A stretch of DNA of 64,000 nt from Paragordius varius. Lineage: Eukaryota > Nematomorpha. The notes beneath the pieces are model-generated. The model did not search any database. It worked only from the letters and a program-made list of their open reading frames with translations, and was not told the origin of the DNA. Location: the NCBI GenBank assembly GCA_964247055.1, contig OZ176054.1:2356001-2420000 (forward strand), written 5' to 3'. Every line of letters begins with the position of its first letter. The first letter of the stretch is position 1. The position numbers and the translations under genes were made by a program. This document shows, piece by piece, positions 50,866 to 63,009 of the stretch.

Positions 50866-51864
50866 ATGTATAGTTTATTATAATTTCGGATTTTAGCTCA
50901 AAATTTGAAATTGAATTATATGTGAACTCGCATTCGCATATATGAATGACGCTACATATATAAACAATTAATGAATATTAAAATTTTTCCGAGTTAGAAA
51001 AATTGTGGTTCAAAATTGTTAATTGGGAGGGTATTTATCCATAAAGGCCAGTTTTAGATGTTTAACAAAAGCAGCTAATCTCTGCAACTTAATTTTTTCA
51101 CATACCGCTATTTATACATTATAGTATTTACATTAATGGAAACTTATAAATTAAATTTTTAATAAACGTGAATAATAAATCAAGTAAACGGTTGCCTATC
51201 TTAAAATATTGATTTTCGGGTATCAGAGTATTTTTCATTTCAGAGTTTATAAGCTTGTAAAAAAACTACACTTTCTAATCTAAACTTAGTGGATAGTAGG
51301 ATTCGTTTAAGTTTTAGTAGCAATAATACGCAATCCTGTAGTTTCGGTGCCTGTATTATTTTTTTTAAAAAATATTTTTTAAGCAATATTAGCTATAAAT
51401 TGAATAAAGAATAATCTTTTAATTTTTTTCCCGGAGCTTCAATTCCGATCGAATACAACAGTTATTATTTAAAATTAAAAATCAAAAAGTTGCCCCCAAA
51501 TTATAATAATATAAATAGTATATCTATATTTTACTTTATTTATTAACAAAGTTAGAAACATATTTAGCGACTTAAGTTTTTTACAATCAAACTTTTTAAA
51601 AAAATGCATCTAAACGGCCATAGAAGCATAGTGTTTAATTTAATATGCGATATTCATTAATTTTCATAAATTATATTATCGCTATAAAAAACCAAGCATC
51701 ACCATTATATTATTTAAAATGTGAAATTCTCTCAACTTTTTAGCCCAATATCTGCGGTATTTTTATAAATATGTAAAATCAAAATTTAACGCAAAACCAT
51801 TCGGTTCAATCAATTTATTCGAGTATAGTCCATAATAATGATAATTGTTACACCAAAAAGCTTT
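50866..51864. other. Convergent intergenic region
   Basis: This is 3' flank of MRPL10 (+) and eIF2A (-). AT-rich; no exon, RNA gene or repeat that I can support. Confidence 0.6.
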
Positions 51865-54800
51865 TTAATCGTTACTAGTAATGTCAAGCGCTTTAAGTTC
51901 TTCAATTAATTTGTTTTCAGACTCAATTTTTTCCATCTAATTAGAAAACACAATTATTATTAAAAAGTTAATACAAAGACAAACTATAAAAGGAAAAATA
52001 TTTATAATTTTTTGTTAAAAAAACAGATAATTATTATGTTTTAGCTTACTTTTTAAAGAATAAGATGTTAATTTGTGACACACTCATTTTTATATTTGAC
52101 AAATGTAATTTACAAGTTAAAAAAATCAAGAATCAAATTTTTTAAAAATCAGTTTTTTTACTTTTAATGTAATGAAAAAACTAACTTGTGATTTTGGCAA
52201 AGTTTTCCCGGTCTTAAGTTCTAACCTCAATTCTTCAATTTGTTTAAGGCGCTTTTTTATATTCCGCACTCTTTTAACACGGCTTGATTCATCTTCTACG
52301 GCGGTTATTCCATTAACCATTTTATTTTCATTGAGCAAATTTTTTGCAGGATTTGTCGCAGTTTTCGCGTTAAAAGTACCTTTAAAGTATGAATATTTAT
52401 ATTTATATATATATTTCCAAAAAATCTTAATTTTTGATAGCGTATCCCAACATTTCATTACATTTTTTAAGCAAAAAATAAATTTTGGGAGGAATTAGAT
52501 AATTTGCTTCACTTTGTTATACCATTTCATAAAAAGTCTAAAAGTAGTTAGGCTTTTAAATATGAAACAAAGGGCCATTTCAAAATCAAAAAACAAAAAT
52601 TGTGCCAAATTATATAAAGATAAAATTTGTCAAATATATTTTAATAAAGGCCATTTTTTAGGAATTAACAACAACAAGTGGCTAAATGTTTAAGATGGGT
52701 ATTTTTTATTTTATATTATTTGTTTTTTTAATAATTCGCCTAAAAAGTAAAGAATGCATATAAATTTAGCCACATCAAAAATTTTATATATATTTATATA
52801 AAAATTCTATCTAGTAGAAAAGTATTTCATAATGAAATGTAGCGTTAAATAAAAAGCAAATGCAATGTAATTTTTCTAAAAAGATTATGAAGTAAGAGAA
52901 TAGATGTATTAAATAATATATACAAATAAATTTCAACTTAATAGAAATAACTTAAAATATAATTTTCAATTTTGATATGAATACCTAGGACTTTGGAATT
53001 GCTAGCTACAATATTTGATTTAAACACACCCTTTTTCCCAATATTCGATTTTGCATTGGATGATGATACATTGTTGGTATGTGCTGACATAAGTTCTTGT
53101 TTTCTACGCATACTCGGAGGTATGTAAGCTTTTGGTTTTTCTAAAAAAAACAGGGTGTTTCATAAATTGTGAGAATTTTTTAATTTCGAGTTCCATGTTA
53201 AACTTATTTTTTATATTTATTCCATTATTTCAAAAAAATCGAATAATGCAATAAAATGCGCAGTTTGTAGAGTATGTATTCCAATTAACTATGGAATGAA
53301 AATAAAACCGGGATGGTTAAAAAGTAAGACCGGCTTGGATAAACCCTAACAGAACTGGGTCCTGCTAAAATTTCAACCGGATTTAGGTTCCATTTGTTAA
53401 CGATTTGAACCGCTGTAATTGATTTAATTCAAAAAATAAAAATAAAACCAAAATTATTATTTATTAAAGGATATATAATGCAGTATATCTATACTTTTAC
53501 CATTCCCCATTCATTGTCTTAGGCGCTAATTATCATGTACTTTAGGTCCTATTTGAATTAAATCTTTTGAAGTTGATACGCCTTCCCACAAACTTACTAA
53601 TTTGTGGGTGTTTTTAATAAGGAGTTCCATAATTAAATTAATTTAAAAATATAAATATAAAAAAGGGTCATGATGCAGATATTAAGGCGTGGATTTTTTT
53701 CCACATTTAGTGTTATGATAGGGGATACCAATTTTATATTATTCGTGCTTTAACCATAAAAATATATATAATGGGAAAATATATTATCTAATCAAATCAA
53801 TTGTGTTATATTCTGATATAAATATATTAATTAAAATTGAATAATAGCAAACCTAAGCCTTCGGTATGCATAGTTTGTTGCACAGATTTATCAATAACTG
53901 GGCCATTCACAGCAATATACTTTTGATATGTGATAGGTTTTGGGGGAAGGGGTGTTAAAGGAAACTTTTGACAAATCTAGCCATAAAACAAAAGGAATTA
54001 TTTCATGATTTTCACGATTTAAGACGATTCTAATTAAATTTAATCATCTTAACTTAAATATGAGTGTCTATAAGTTTGAGTGAATAAATAAAGGGCGTAA
54101 ACCATATTTTAATGAGAAATTATAAATATTAATCATATACTTATATTTTTAAAAAATATAAAACCTTATTTGTGAATTACATAGGCATAAATTTTTAGTT
54201 TTTACCATCTTAAATCATTCATTAATGATAAAATTTATCCATAATATATATATTTTATGCGTTTTCTAATGTTATATATTATAGCAAAAATGAATTTGTT
54301 TAAATAATGCTTAGATTTTGAAAATTCATTTTCCAGTAAAAAAAAATTAATTATATAAATAAAAAATACTTACTTGAAAAATTTCATCGGGGGACGGTTT
54401 GGCTATATCCGCATTAGTATAAATATTATTATTTTCATTCTCGTGTACTTTGGGGTTGTCATTATTTGGGAAAATAGAATTAAGAATGGATTTGCTATTA
54501 TTGACTGAGGGATTAATAAGCGATTCATTTGCTGCTATAGAATGGTAAAGCAATGTTCCAGTGTAATGATAAATGGCAAAACTATATTTTATAATAAGTA
54601 AAATCTTTTAAAATCTTTTAAATTGTAAAACAAAATTTATATAATACTTTAAAAAATAAAATTAGGTAGGGATCAATGATTAAAACCATAACCGTTTTTT
54701 TTTTGAAAAACGCCGATTGTTTTCCCTATATAATTTATCTACAATGTTAAGCTTATTAATGAATATTATTTTGTACTTAAAATTATAAAAGTTTTATAAA

Positions 54801-57800
54801 TTAAGGCAAAATAGATTTGGTTCAGTTTTCATTTTTACATTTAAAATAGCCTAATTATATTCAGACAATGAAAATAAATAGTTTTAAATAATAATTTGAC
54901 CAGAATTAACCCAAACCAAAACAAAAAACGGTACCGATTCCAAGGTTTTAAACATAGCATAAAGTTTTAAAGATAAGGTGAGATATATAGCAAAATCAAC
55001 ATTTTTTGATAAAGAGCCGCAAAATAAAAAGTAAAAGCCTACTATATTGTGGGAACCGTATCTTTTTTCATATCCAAGTAAAATTGTTAAATGAGCGATT
55101 TTGAAAATATATGTCTGAGAGTGCATTAACCAAATCTAATAGGCTTTCCTCAACCATTTGAGAATATGATTGATTTGTTATAAGTTTGCGACTCTTTATT
55201 AAACTATTTTATGTTTTTACTTTACGAATTTTACAACTTTTTACAAAATAAAATTATTTTTCTTACCAATTATCAACTCTCATACGAGGACTAGTGGTTG
55301 CTATAACTATCCGTTCTCCATCAGCGCACCATTCAAAAAATGTGGGGACCATTTTATTAAATGTAATTTTATTGATTAGCACGCAATTGAGAAGTTTAGG
55401 TTGTGTATTTACTCCGGATTTTTTGGGGCTAATTTTTGCACCACCTAATGTTGTATATTAAAAAAATATTACATTGTTTGGTTAATCTATAAAAATTAAT
55501 TTAGTTTATTTAAGAAATAGATGTATTTACAGTTAAAATTATTAGAGACAAAACAAATAAGGTAATCAAAAAGCCATATTATCTGATCCTAAAAACCTAA
55601 ATGATTACAATTTTAAAAATTTTCACCTCTATTGATTACTTTGCAAACAAAAACGAGGATTTATTTTAAAATTAAAATCTAGGTTTAAAAATATGGTGTA
55701 CTTCGTAAAAAGTTTATCAATCTTTTAATCTTTATGGTTTTTCTAATAACTAGTATTAATTCTTAAATAAAAAAACACAAACTTTATTTTCTGTATATTT
55801 AACCAAAATCACATGCGTATCCGAAAATAAGATGTGAAAATATTTTATAGTTTTACCCTTTTCCTTTGGTTTTACAGTGGTTTGATTATTAGAAACAAAA
55901 GCATCTTTCCCACTGTTTGTTATTGGAGGGTAAGTTTTAAGATCCCAAAACTCTACCATACCTTGAATATTTCCTGAACCAGTTAAGGCAACTAGTATAT
56001 GGACAACATATCAAAAAATATTGGCTTTTGATGTAAGGATAATAATAATTACCTAAATCTCATATAGGGATTTACATTTTTAAGTAGAGTTAAAATAAAT
56101 TTAAAACATTCAAATTTTATATAGATAAAAGATATCAATAATGATAACATTAAATATGATTCCTTTAACCACTAAATAACAATTTTAATTAAAAGTTAAA
56201 TTCAAAATAAAATATGCTTTTGCATGATGAAATCACATAGATTAATGTTTATATATATTTTTTTGTTATATTTCAATAAAAAATTGTAAAAATTTTTTTT
56301 CAAAAAAAAATCTAAAAAAAAGCTTTTCAAGACAATTAGTAACAATCCATTCAAGATTTAATTACACTGGACAACAAATTTTTCTGCCATTCGAGTTTTT
56401 TGAATTTTCTGATATTTAGTATCATTTTAACAGTAAATCTGAAATAAAAATTATAACTCGTTGGAAGAATTTTGTATAATTTGATTTTTTTGATTATGCG
56501 CCCTCTTTATCAAAATTTTACTAAAAAATATTTTTCTTTGAAAATATACAAGTAATGCCCATTTGTAATATATCATTCGAAAGAGTAATAAAAACTCTAT
56601 AAAATGCATACTAATATGTATTACATCGTCAGTTAATATTGGACACAAAGAGCGACAAACTCGCGAAGCGAGAGCATTTTTTTTTAATTATTATATTTTT
56701 AAAACTAATGGATGAAAATAGCTCAAATTTTGTTTAGATGGTGATGAATGTGCAAAAAAGTTAACACAAGAAAGTTTTTTTGATTAAAACATTTTTTTAT
56801 TTCTTTTATGTCACTCAAAACAGCAATTTTTAAGTTTTTTGTTTTTTAAAAACTACCATCTCATCAATATTAATTTATTTTCTTTATAATGCTGATAATT
56901 TCGAAATTTTAAAGATAAAAACAAAGTTTAAGGTATAGTATTTTTGATCTTTTATAGCCATTATGTAATAAATTTACAGTTATAACTATGTTTAGTATCC
57001 ACTAGGTAAAATATTTATGATAATAATAATTTTTTTAAAAAAGCAAGCCAAAAGCTTTTACAAACATTTTTTTTAAATTAAATATTAATATAACCCTATT
57101 AATTATATTAAAATGATTTATATGATTTTCAAATTAGTTTGTCTGTGAAAATTCTTGATTTATTTAAGGATTGGAAATTTCGACCATTTAAATCCAAATA
57201 ACTTTTACATCGATTCATTTAAATGACTTACTACCATTTAAAATATGCAGTTTTTTGCGCTCTTTCGAATGATAAAATACTTGGCTTCATGTCTAAAACT
57301 TTTAATTTTTGAAATTTCGAGCTTAATGTTAAATCGGGGCCAAAAATTATCGATAAACTCTAATATAAAAAAATTCTTCCATGCTAGACCAATTTTCTTT
57401 TCAGATATACTAATTATGTACTTAAATAAAATTAATTTTAAATTTACAAGAATGGCAGTTAAAAAAAGTTAAAATTTGTTGTCCAGTGTTATTAGATAAA
57501 CATTTTATATTATAAAAATAATATATAATTATTGTTTTGTAAAAAGGATATTTGTCCCTTGGGGATTAAAGTATATTCCATTTCGACTTTCATCGCCAAA
57601 ATCGAAAACTAAATCTCCATCCGAACTAGCATTTAACAGTTGAGTTTTTGAAGGCATTTTACCTTAATATATCATAAAATAAGTTATATTAAAATTTTAA
57701 TAAAGAGTGATTTTTTGTTTCATTATTTTATAACTCAATTCATTTAAAATTTTTAAAATTGACCAAAATTATATGTTAAAAATGTATTATAGAACTTAAT

Positions 57801-60486
57801 TAAAAATTAAAAAGTAATATGTTTCGTTATTTTAATATTCTATTTTAAAATTATCTAAATTTCTACACAAAAAATAGGATATAAAGTATTTATTAACTGT
57901 TATTAATTCAAAACCAAAAAGTATAAAGAGAGCCCTAACATCCAAACATTTTTTTGGGCGCAAATGTTTAAAAAACAAGTTATTAACATTAAAGAGAATC
58001 AATCGCATTTCCAAATCTAATTATCCGAATGCACAAGATGAATACAAAAATACATAAATTTATACCATAAGTCACGCAAAATAATTCCATCCCAGAAACT
58101 GCACAAGTAGCAGGGTTGTCACCACCAGTATTTAATGATGGAATAACCGATTTGACTTCAGAATTACAAGTATTTTCCTTTCTTTTACAGCTCCGGTTAA
58201 TTTGTTCATGTTGAACGTAAAGGTCAGTTAAATTAGGTTTCCACCCCAACCCGTAAATGGGATTAGTTAGGTGTGGAAAGGCAATTGCAATTCCCGATTC
58301 TTTCCGCCTTGAAGCAAAAGCGCCCAGCAAAAAAAGTGCTTGTCGACCATAATAACTTTGATTCGTTTTATCGACCGTACATGTCACCAAAGCTAAAACG
58401 TATTGACCTAGGTATGGCAAAAAAAAAGAAAAAATTTGGAGATATTTTCATCACATGTATAAAATATGAAATGAATATCTTAAGTGTGCGGTGAACTCCT
58501 TCCTCTCACACAAGGAGTTTTTATAAAAATAACAGCACCTATTAACTGACGAGCTCTTGGTAATTATTACCACTTTTCAGATTTTAAAACTAGGCCCTAG
58601 ATTACCTCACTTGTCTAACGCTCATAGGGAGAAAAAAAAATTTTTGTGATCAATATATTAATCTTTTCGAAACATTAGAAAAATTAAGTAATATATGTTA
58701 TAGAAAGAACTGAATATTGATTGGTATTAATTAAACCTAATTTTCACATAAAAGGTCATGATTTAACGAATTTTTTACATTTAGGTCATTATAAAAGAAA
58801 AATGGGTGGGTTCCCACTGTAGATCAAAAAAAAGTATAATGATAAAATTTAGTCAATATTTAAGGCTATATTTTACCGTTATAGGCCATCCTAGGCTAAA
58901 AAAAGTTTAAAAATAAAAATGCTATATAAATCCTTTTCTTTTTTTCACACTAGCGTTTCTTATATATGTGAGATAGCATATCGTTAATTGACAATATGGA
59001 CAATAATTTTATGCTTTTTACAATATATTACATATTAAATGAAGCATATAAAAAACATTTTTTCAACGAAAAATGTTGTAATAATTGTCACAAATTGTAT
59101 GCATATACCAGAATCGCTCCAATAAAATGTGCAATCGTCCCCATCAATCAAACTTTTAGCAGGGAATTGGTTCGGTATGAGATCAGGGTATTGCAAAATT
59201 CGTATCCAAGCAGGTTCATTCTATAGTTTATATGTATGTTTTGTAATAATAACATATTTTAAAATTAGAGTAGTGTTAATTTAAGTTCTTGTTAAAAAAA
59301 TTTCATCACAAAGGTCTCATCAGTTTATGGTGTTTTTATTTTAAAATCTCATTACAAGAAGGGGACGTATATCATTCATTTATCTACAAATTTCCAACAA
59401 TCAACTTTATTTCGTAAAAAAATGAAACAAAATAACAGGGTATTGAACCGAATTCACGGGTTATAAAAACTTAACTCCTTAACTTTAAATAGTTGATTTC
59501 GATGGGTTAAGAAGACCTCACTTTACCAATATGTACTCTGGTTCTCCGAATTATTAAAAAAAACAGCGCGGTTCAGATTCCAACGGTACCTATCTTTTTC
59601 CGGTTGATTCGAAAACCCGATGCGTTTTTAATAATTATACAAATATAATTTTGTATAAATTACTTTTTCCGACCGCGTAAAGGTGGCAATATAAGTTTGA
59701 TTGATTCGTGGTGACACAGAAAATTTGTGAACGGTTAGTGTAGAAGGCGTTTTGCAAAGTGGTGTGTCTCCAATTAAATTAATTGTCATCTTATTTTGAT
59801 CAGAAAAATTATTATCATCCATGATTAATTGTTTATCATTATTTGAAAGCGTTAAGGGATTAGGATAAAATCCCAACATACCATGATGGTTTGACATTAT
59901 CTTTACAAATAGTTTTTCATCTGCAGTCCATTGAATCTCACTAAGTAATATAAAATTTTTAATTAGATAATTGATAAATTTTTTTAAAAATTATTTGACT
60001 TAAATATAAAAAATATGTCTCAAAACCCTGCGAATAGCTGTACCTGAGCTCTAACTTTGTGGAAGGAAAAGATTGCACAATTTGTTTTGAGTATAAATCA
60101 TATATCAGGAGGTTGCGATTAAAATCTAAAAATATTAAATTAATTTACTAATTGGATGATATTCACACCAAATAACCACATATGTCGAAAGTGGGGATAT
60201 CCAAACTTGTTTAACATTAGCAATTTTTTCAGACCATTTCTGCTGTGAGAAATCATTTGTGTCGCAAATAAAAACATGCTCAGCATCATACCAACAAAAA
60301 TATTTCCCATCTCGACTATAAAATAACCCTTTTATATCTTTATTTGACAATCTGTTTGTTAACAATTAAACTACTTGGCATTCGTTTCATTCTTTATAAA
60401 TTGATAACTCTGGGTGTCAAACAATTGTATTCCATGCTTTTGTTGAACTGAAAATTAAAAATGTTAAAACTTGCTAATGAACCCAT
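51865..60486 (-). CDS. EIF2A: Eukaryotic translation initiation factor 2A (eIF2A)
   Basis: Fifteen exons join in phase to 761 residues: 60486-60471, 60447-60375, 60351-60149, 60125-60044, 59940-59664, 59220-59109, 58407-58066, 57662-57552, 55994-55857, 55444-55267, 54581-54374, 53976-53853, 53140-52985, 52379-52186 and 51936-51865. The N-terminal beta-propeller is recognisable throughout: GIQLFDTQ, GLFYSRDGKYFCWY, RILQYPDL, TCTVDKTNQSYYGRQALFLL, DLVFDFGDESRNGIYFNPQG, GNIQGMVEFWDLKTYPP, FEWCADGERIVIATTSPRMR, YHYTGTLLYH. Then come a linker with KPITYQK, KAYIPPSMRRK, and the C-terminal helix (VRNIKKRLKQIEELR, IESENKLIEELKALD). eIF2A delivers Met-tRNAi or acts at non-AUG starts in the cytosol. 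Introns 1-3 are 23 nt each. Intron 8 is an AT-AC candidate. Compared with human (585 aa) the protein is longer, with a 47-residue insertion at residues 314-360 and a longer linker. Exon 1 is only 16 coding nt. Confidence 0.96.
55995..57551 (-). other. AT-AC (U12-type) intron 8 of eIF2A
   Basis: No GT donor exists where exon 8 must end, and the frame stops soon after. The sequence at the boundary is ATATCCTTTTT, the exact U12-type 5' splice site consensus. Using it, with the 3' end CCATATAC at 55995, gives NPQGTIVALTGSGNIQGMVE, a gap-free 20-residue match to human NPQG-type SPHGHILVLAGFGNLRGQME. A U12 branch-site-like TTTTTTGAT lies about 16 nt upstream of the AC; it is weaker than the consensus TTCCTTRAY. 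A 1.1-kb DNA transposon is nested inside. Confidence 0.82.
56365..57488. mobile_element. Non-autonomous DNA transposon with CACTG ends
   Basis: Perfect 18-bp inverted ends (CACTGGACAACAAATTTT), with the inner arm further sharing CTGCCATTC. It is flanked by TTA on both sides, a 3-bp target duplication. CACTG-type ends with 3-bp duplications fit CMC/EnSpm elements; PIF/Harbinger (also TTA-type duplications) is the alternative. The 1124-bp interior has no transposase. The perfect ends suggest a fairly recent insertion into intron 8 of eIF2A. Confidence 0.8.
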
Positions 60487-63009
60487 CTAAGCTTGCTTGC
60501 GACAACTTCTGATCTTATGAGTGTTTTAACCATCAGATTATCATTTTAAAATATAAGGATATCAAATATAAAGCATAAATATAAACCAATGTTTAGATAA
60601 ATTATTTATCTTTCCACCCGTCTTTTTCTGATCATAAAAAATAAGACTATAAAACATTTATTATTTATTAAATAAAGATAGTTTACTCCAACTCCAAAGG
60701 ATTTAAAAGAAAATTTTAAGTTTGAAAAATTTTAAGTTTGAATTTAACACATTATGATCTTTCGTAGTTTTATCCGAGGGTTAATAAATATTTTAAAAAG
60801 AATATAATATTAAGTTAAATATAAATATATTATCCCTTGACCTTTTTAAAGCACAATTGTTTTTTTAAAAAATCCCCATTTCAAATTTTCGCTTAAATTT
60901 TATTATAATGCTAATATAATAGGAAGCATGGTATTGTTAGAAAATGTAAATAATTATTTGTAGAGAGCTTTCGGGCTGCATTTTCCTAGCTAAAACTTTA
61001 GATCGGACAATGCTTTTTTCATTGACTTCAGTTTTGCTCTGCATTGAATTTTCGCAAAAGGCTAGCATTAAAAATGTTTTTAGTTGATATCAAAAGCAGG
61101 AGCTAGCAATTTTTAATAATGTTTTTAGATAAATGCATATATTTATAATTTTTATCGCACCTCGGCATTTTTGACTTTTAAAGCTAATCCATTTTAAAAA
61201 AGCAAAATAAAATCATATAATTTTTAAAAAAATGTTTTACTATTTTTAGGTATTTTATATATATTTTAGGGATTTTTTCGAAATAAATCATTATCTAAAT
61301 GTCCGCAAATTTTGTTATTTTATAAGCAGAAGCAGTTACTACCAGAGTGATAATAACTTATATCTTAATAAGGGCCCAAACAAAAGCACCCTGATAATCC
61401 TTAAATTTTCCCATCAGAGTATATCTATACATATTTCATCAGGATATTTTTATACCCCGATTTTAGACGCAATGCATGCGAGCCGAGCGTAAAAAAGTCA
61501 TTTTTGACATTACCTACCTAGTTCATCCCAATTCTTCTGATCGTTTTGAAATAATTATTGGCTTTGAAGCAATTTTCCGAAAGCATCGGCGTCAAATTTA
61601 ATATATTTTTTTATGTTTTGGGCCAAGGGATTGAGATATTTTGTTGAATAAGCTTCCTAATTATATCCATACTCCTGAAATTGGGGGATTTTTTTCTACT
61701 GACTTAAAAGCGATTATTCAAAAAACGTTGACTCATTTAAATTAAACAATAGATATTTGTCCATTTCAGTCCTTAACCCTCTTAACAATAGAGGCTTTTG
61801 AAAAATTAATGACTCCAAAATTTTAGTTTGAAGCCATTTCGGAAAATATGGTCCATTTAAATTCCATAGTTTTTTATCTAACAATTGCCTGGCGTGAAAT
61901 AGCCATTTGAATTAGCCGCTCTATTTAATCTAAAAATACAATCTAATAATTAAACAACTGGTATTAATACATACAATTTGTGTGAGTAAAAATTAGGGCT
62001 CCCATTATTATCAGACTAAGCGTGTTTTGACAAGGCCAGCTGTTATATTATATTTAAATGGTTTTATGATAATTTGGATTTCTCATACTCTATACCTTAT
62101 AAATCAAATAAGATAAGCTCGGAGTCTAAATAGATGCATCGTTTGTATTTTAGTAACTTATAAAATATTACTTTTATCTTCTTTATTTCCGAATGAAATT
62201 CAAATATAAAATGGATATTAATTAATTTAAGCGCGATTTTTTTAAATCTCATATGTTTTTGTATCCATTGCCGGTGTTTATAACAAAAGAATTATAAAAA
62301 ATATTACCATATGTTTAATCTTTACTTTTTTATAAAAGATTACATTTTAGAGTAGTTTTATAACCATAACCTATTACTTTGGCTTATTTTATCAAATTAT
62401 AATTGCTAAATAAATCTTCTGTTTTAACACTTCGATTTAAATTAGGGTATCTAAATACCCCAGATAAAATTTAAATTATTATTTTTAAAAAACTATTGAA
62501 GAAAACGGTCCCAATTCAAATTTATGTTTCTATCCTGATAAAAATTGTAAAATAAGCCAAATATTTAAATATCATTTTGTTTTGAAAAAAAATTTCATGT
62601 CAGACTACTTGGATGCCATTTTTATTTAAAAATTTTGAAAATGTAGTGTTCATATAATTTTAAGGTAAAATTAAAGCTAATTTTTTGCTTAAAATTCAGC
62701 TAACATTGATAGAATTAGAAAAAGTGGTTAATTTTTTAATTTAGCCAATGCACACATGTTCGTCTAACTTTTTAGCTTTGGGTTTTACATTAAAATGGGA
62801 ATAAAGTATTTTTGAATATTTTTTTTATATTTCTCTTTATCAGTGTTATATAAGCGCAAAATTTTGCCATGGTTTAGATATCTTCCATATTTAATTTTAA
62901 ATAGGCCTGGGGTATATAACTACCCCAATTAAAATCGAAGGACTGAAATGAGTATGTTGTATCATTTTACTGTGGCAAACATAGTGTATAGGGTGCGAAG
63001 CTGGTATTT
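60487..63009. other. AT-rich upstream flank of eIF2A
   Basis: No exon is supported on either strand. No TATA box or GC-rich promoter stands out near the eIF2A start at 60486. Low-complexity A/T sequence throughout. Confidence 0.6.

Noticed and set aside
55261-56000. Exon 9 of eIF2A starting at TAG|TTGCC or at CAG|GAAAT as a normal GT-AG intron
   Set aside because: No GT donor in the right place at exon 8; the AT-AC solution gives a gap-free match to the family.
58996-59226. 76-codon open frame (plus)
   Set aside because: Antisense shadow of eIF2A exon 6 (59109-59220).
59430-59630. GC-richer patch in intron 5 of eIF2A, possibly a MITE
   Set aside because: Ends (GGGTATTGAACCG and its supposed partner) match too poorly to call.
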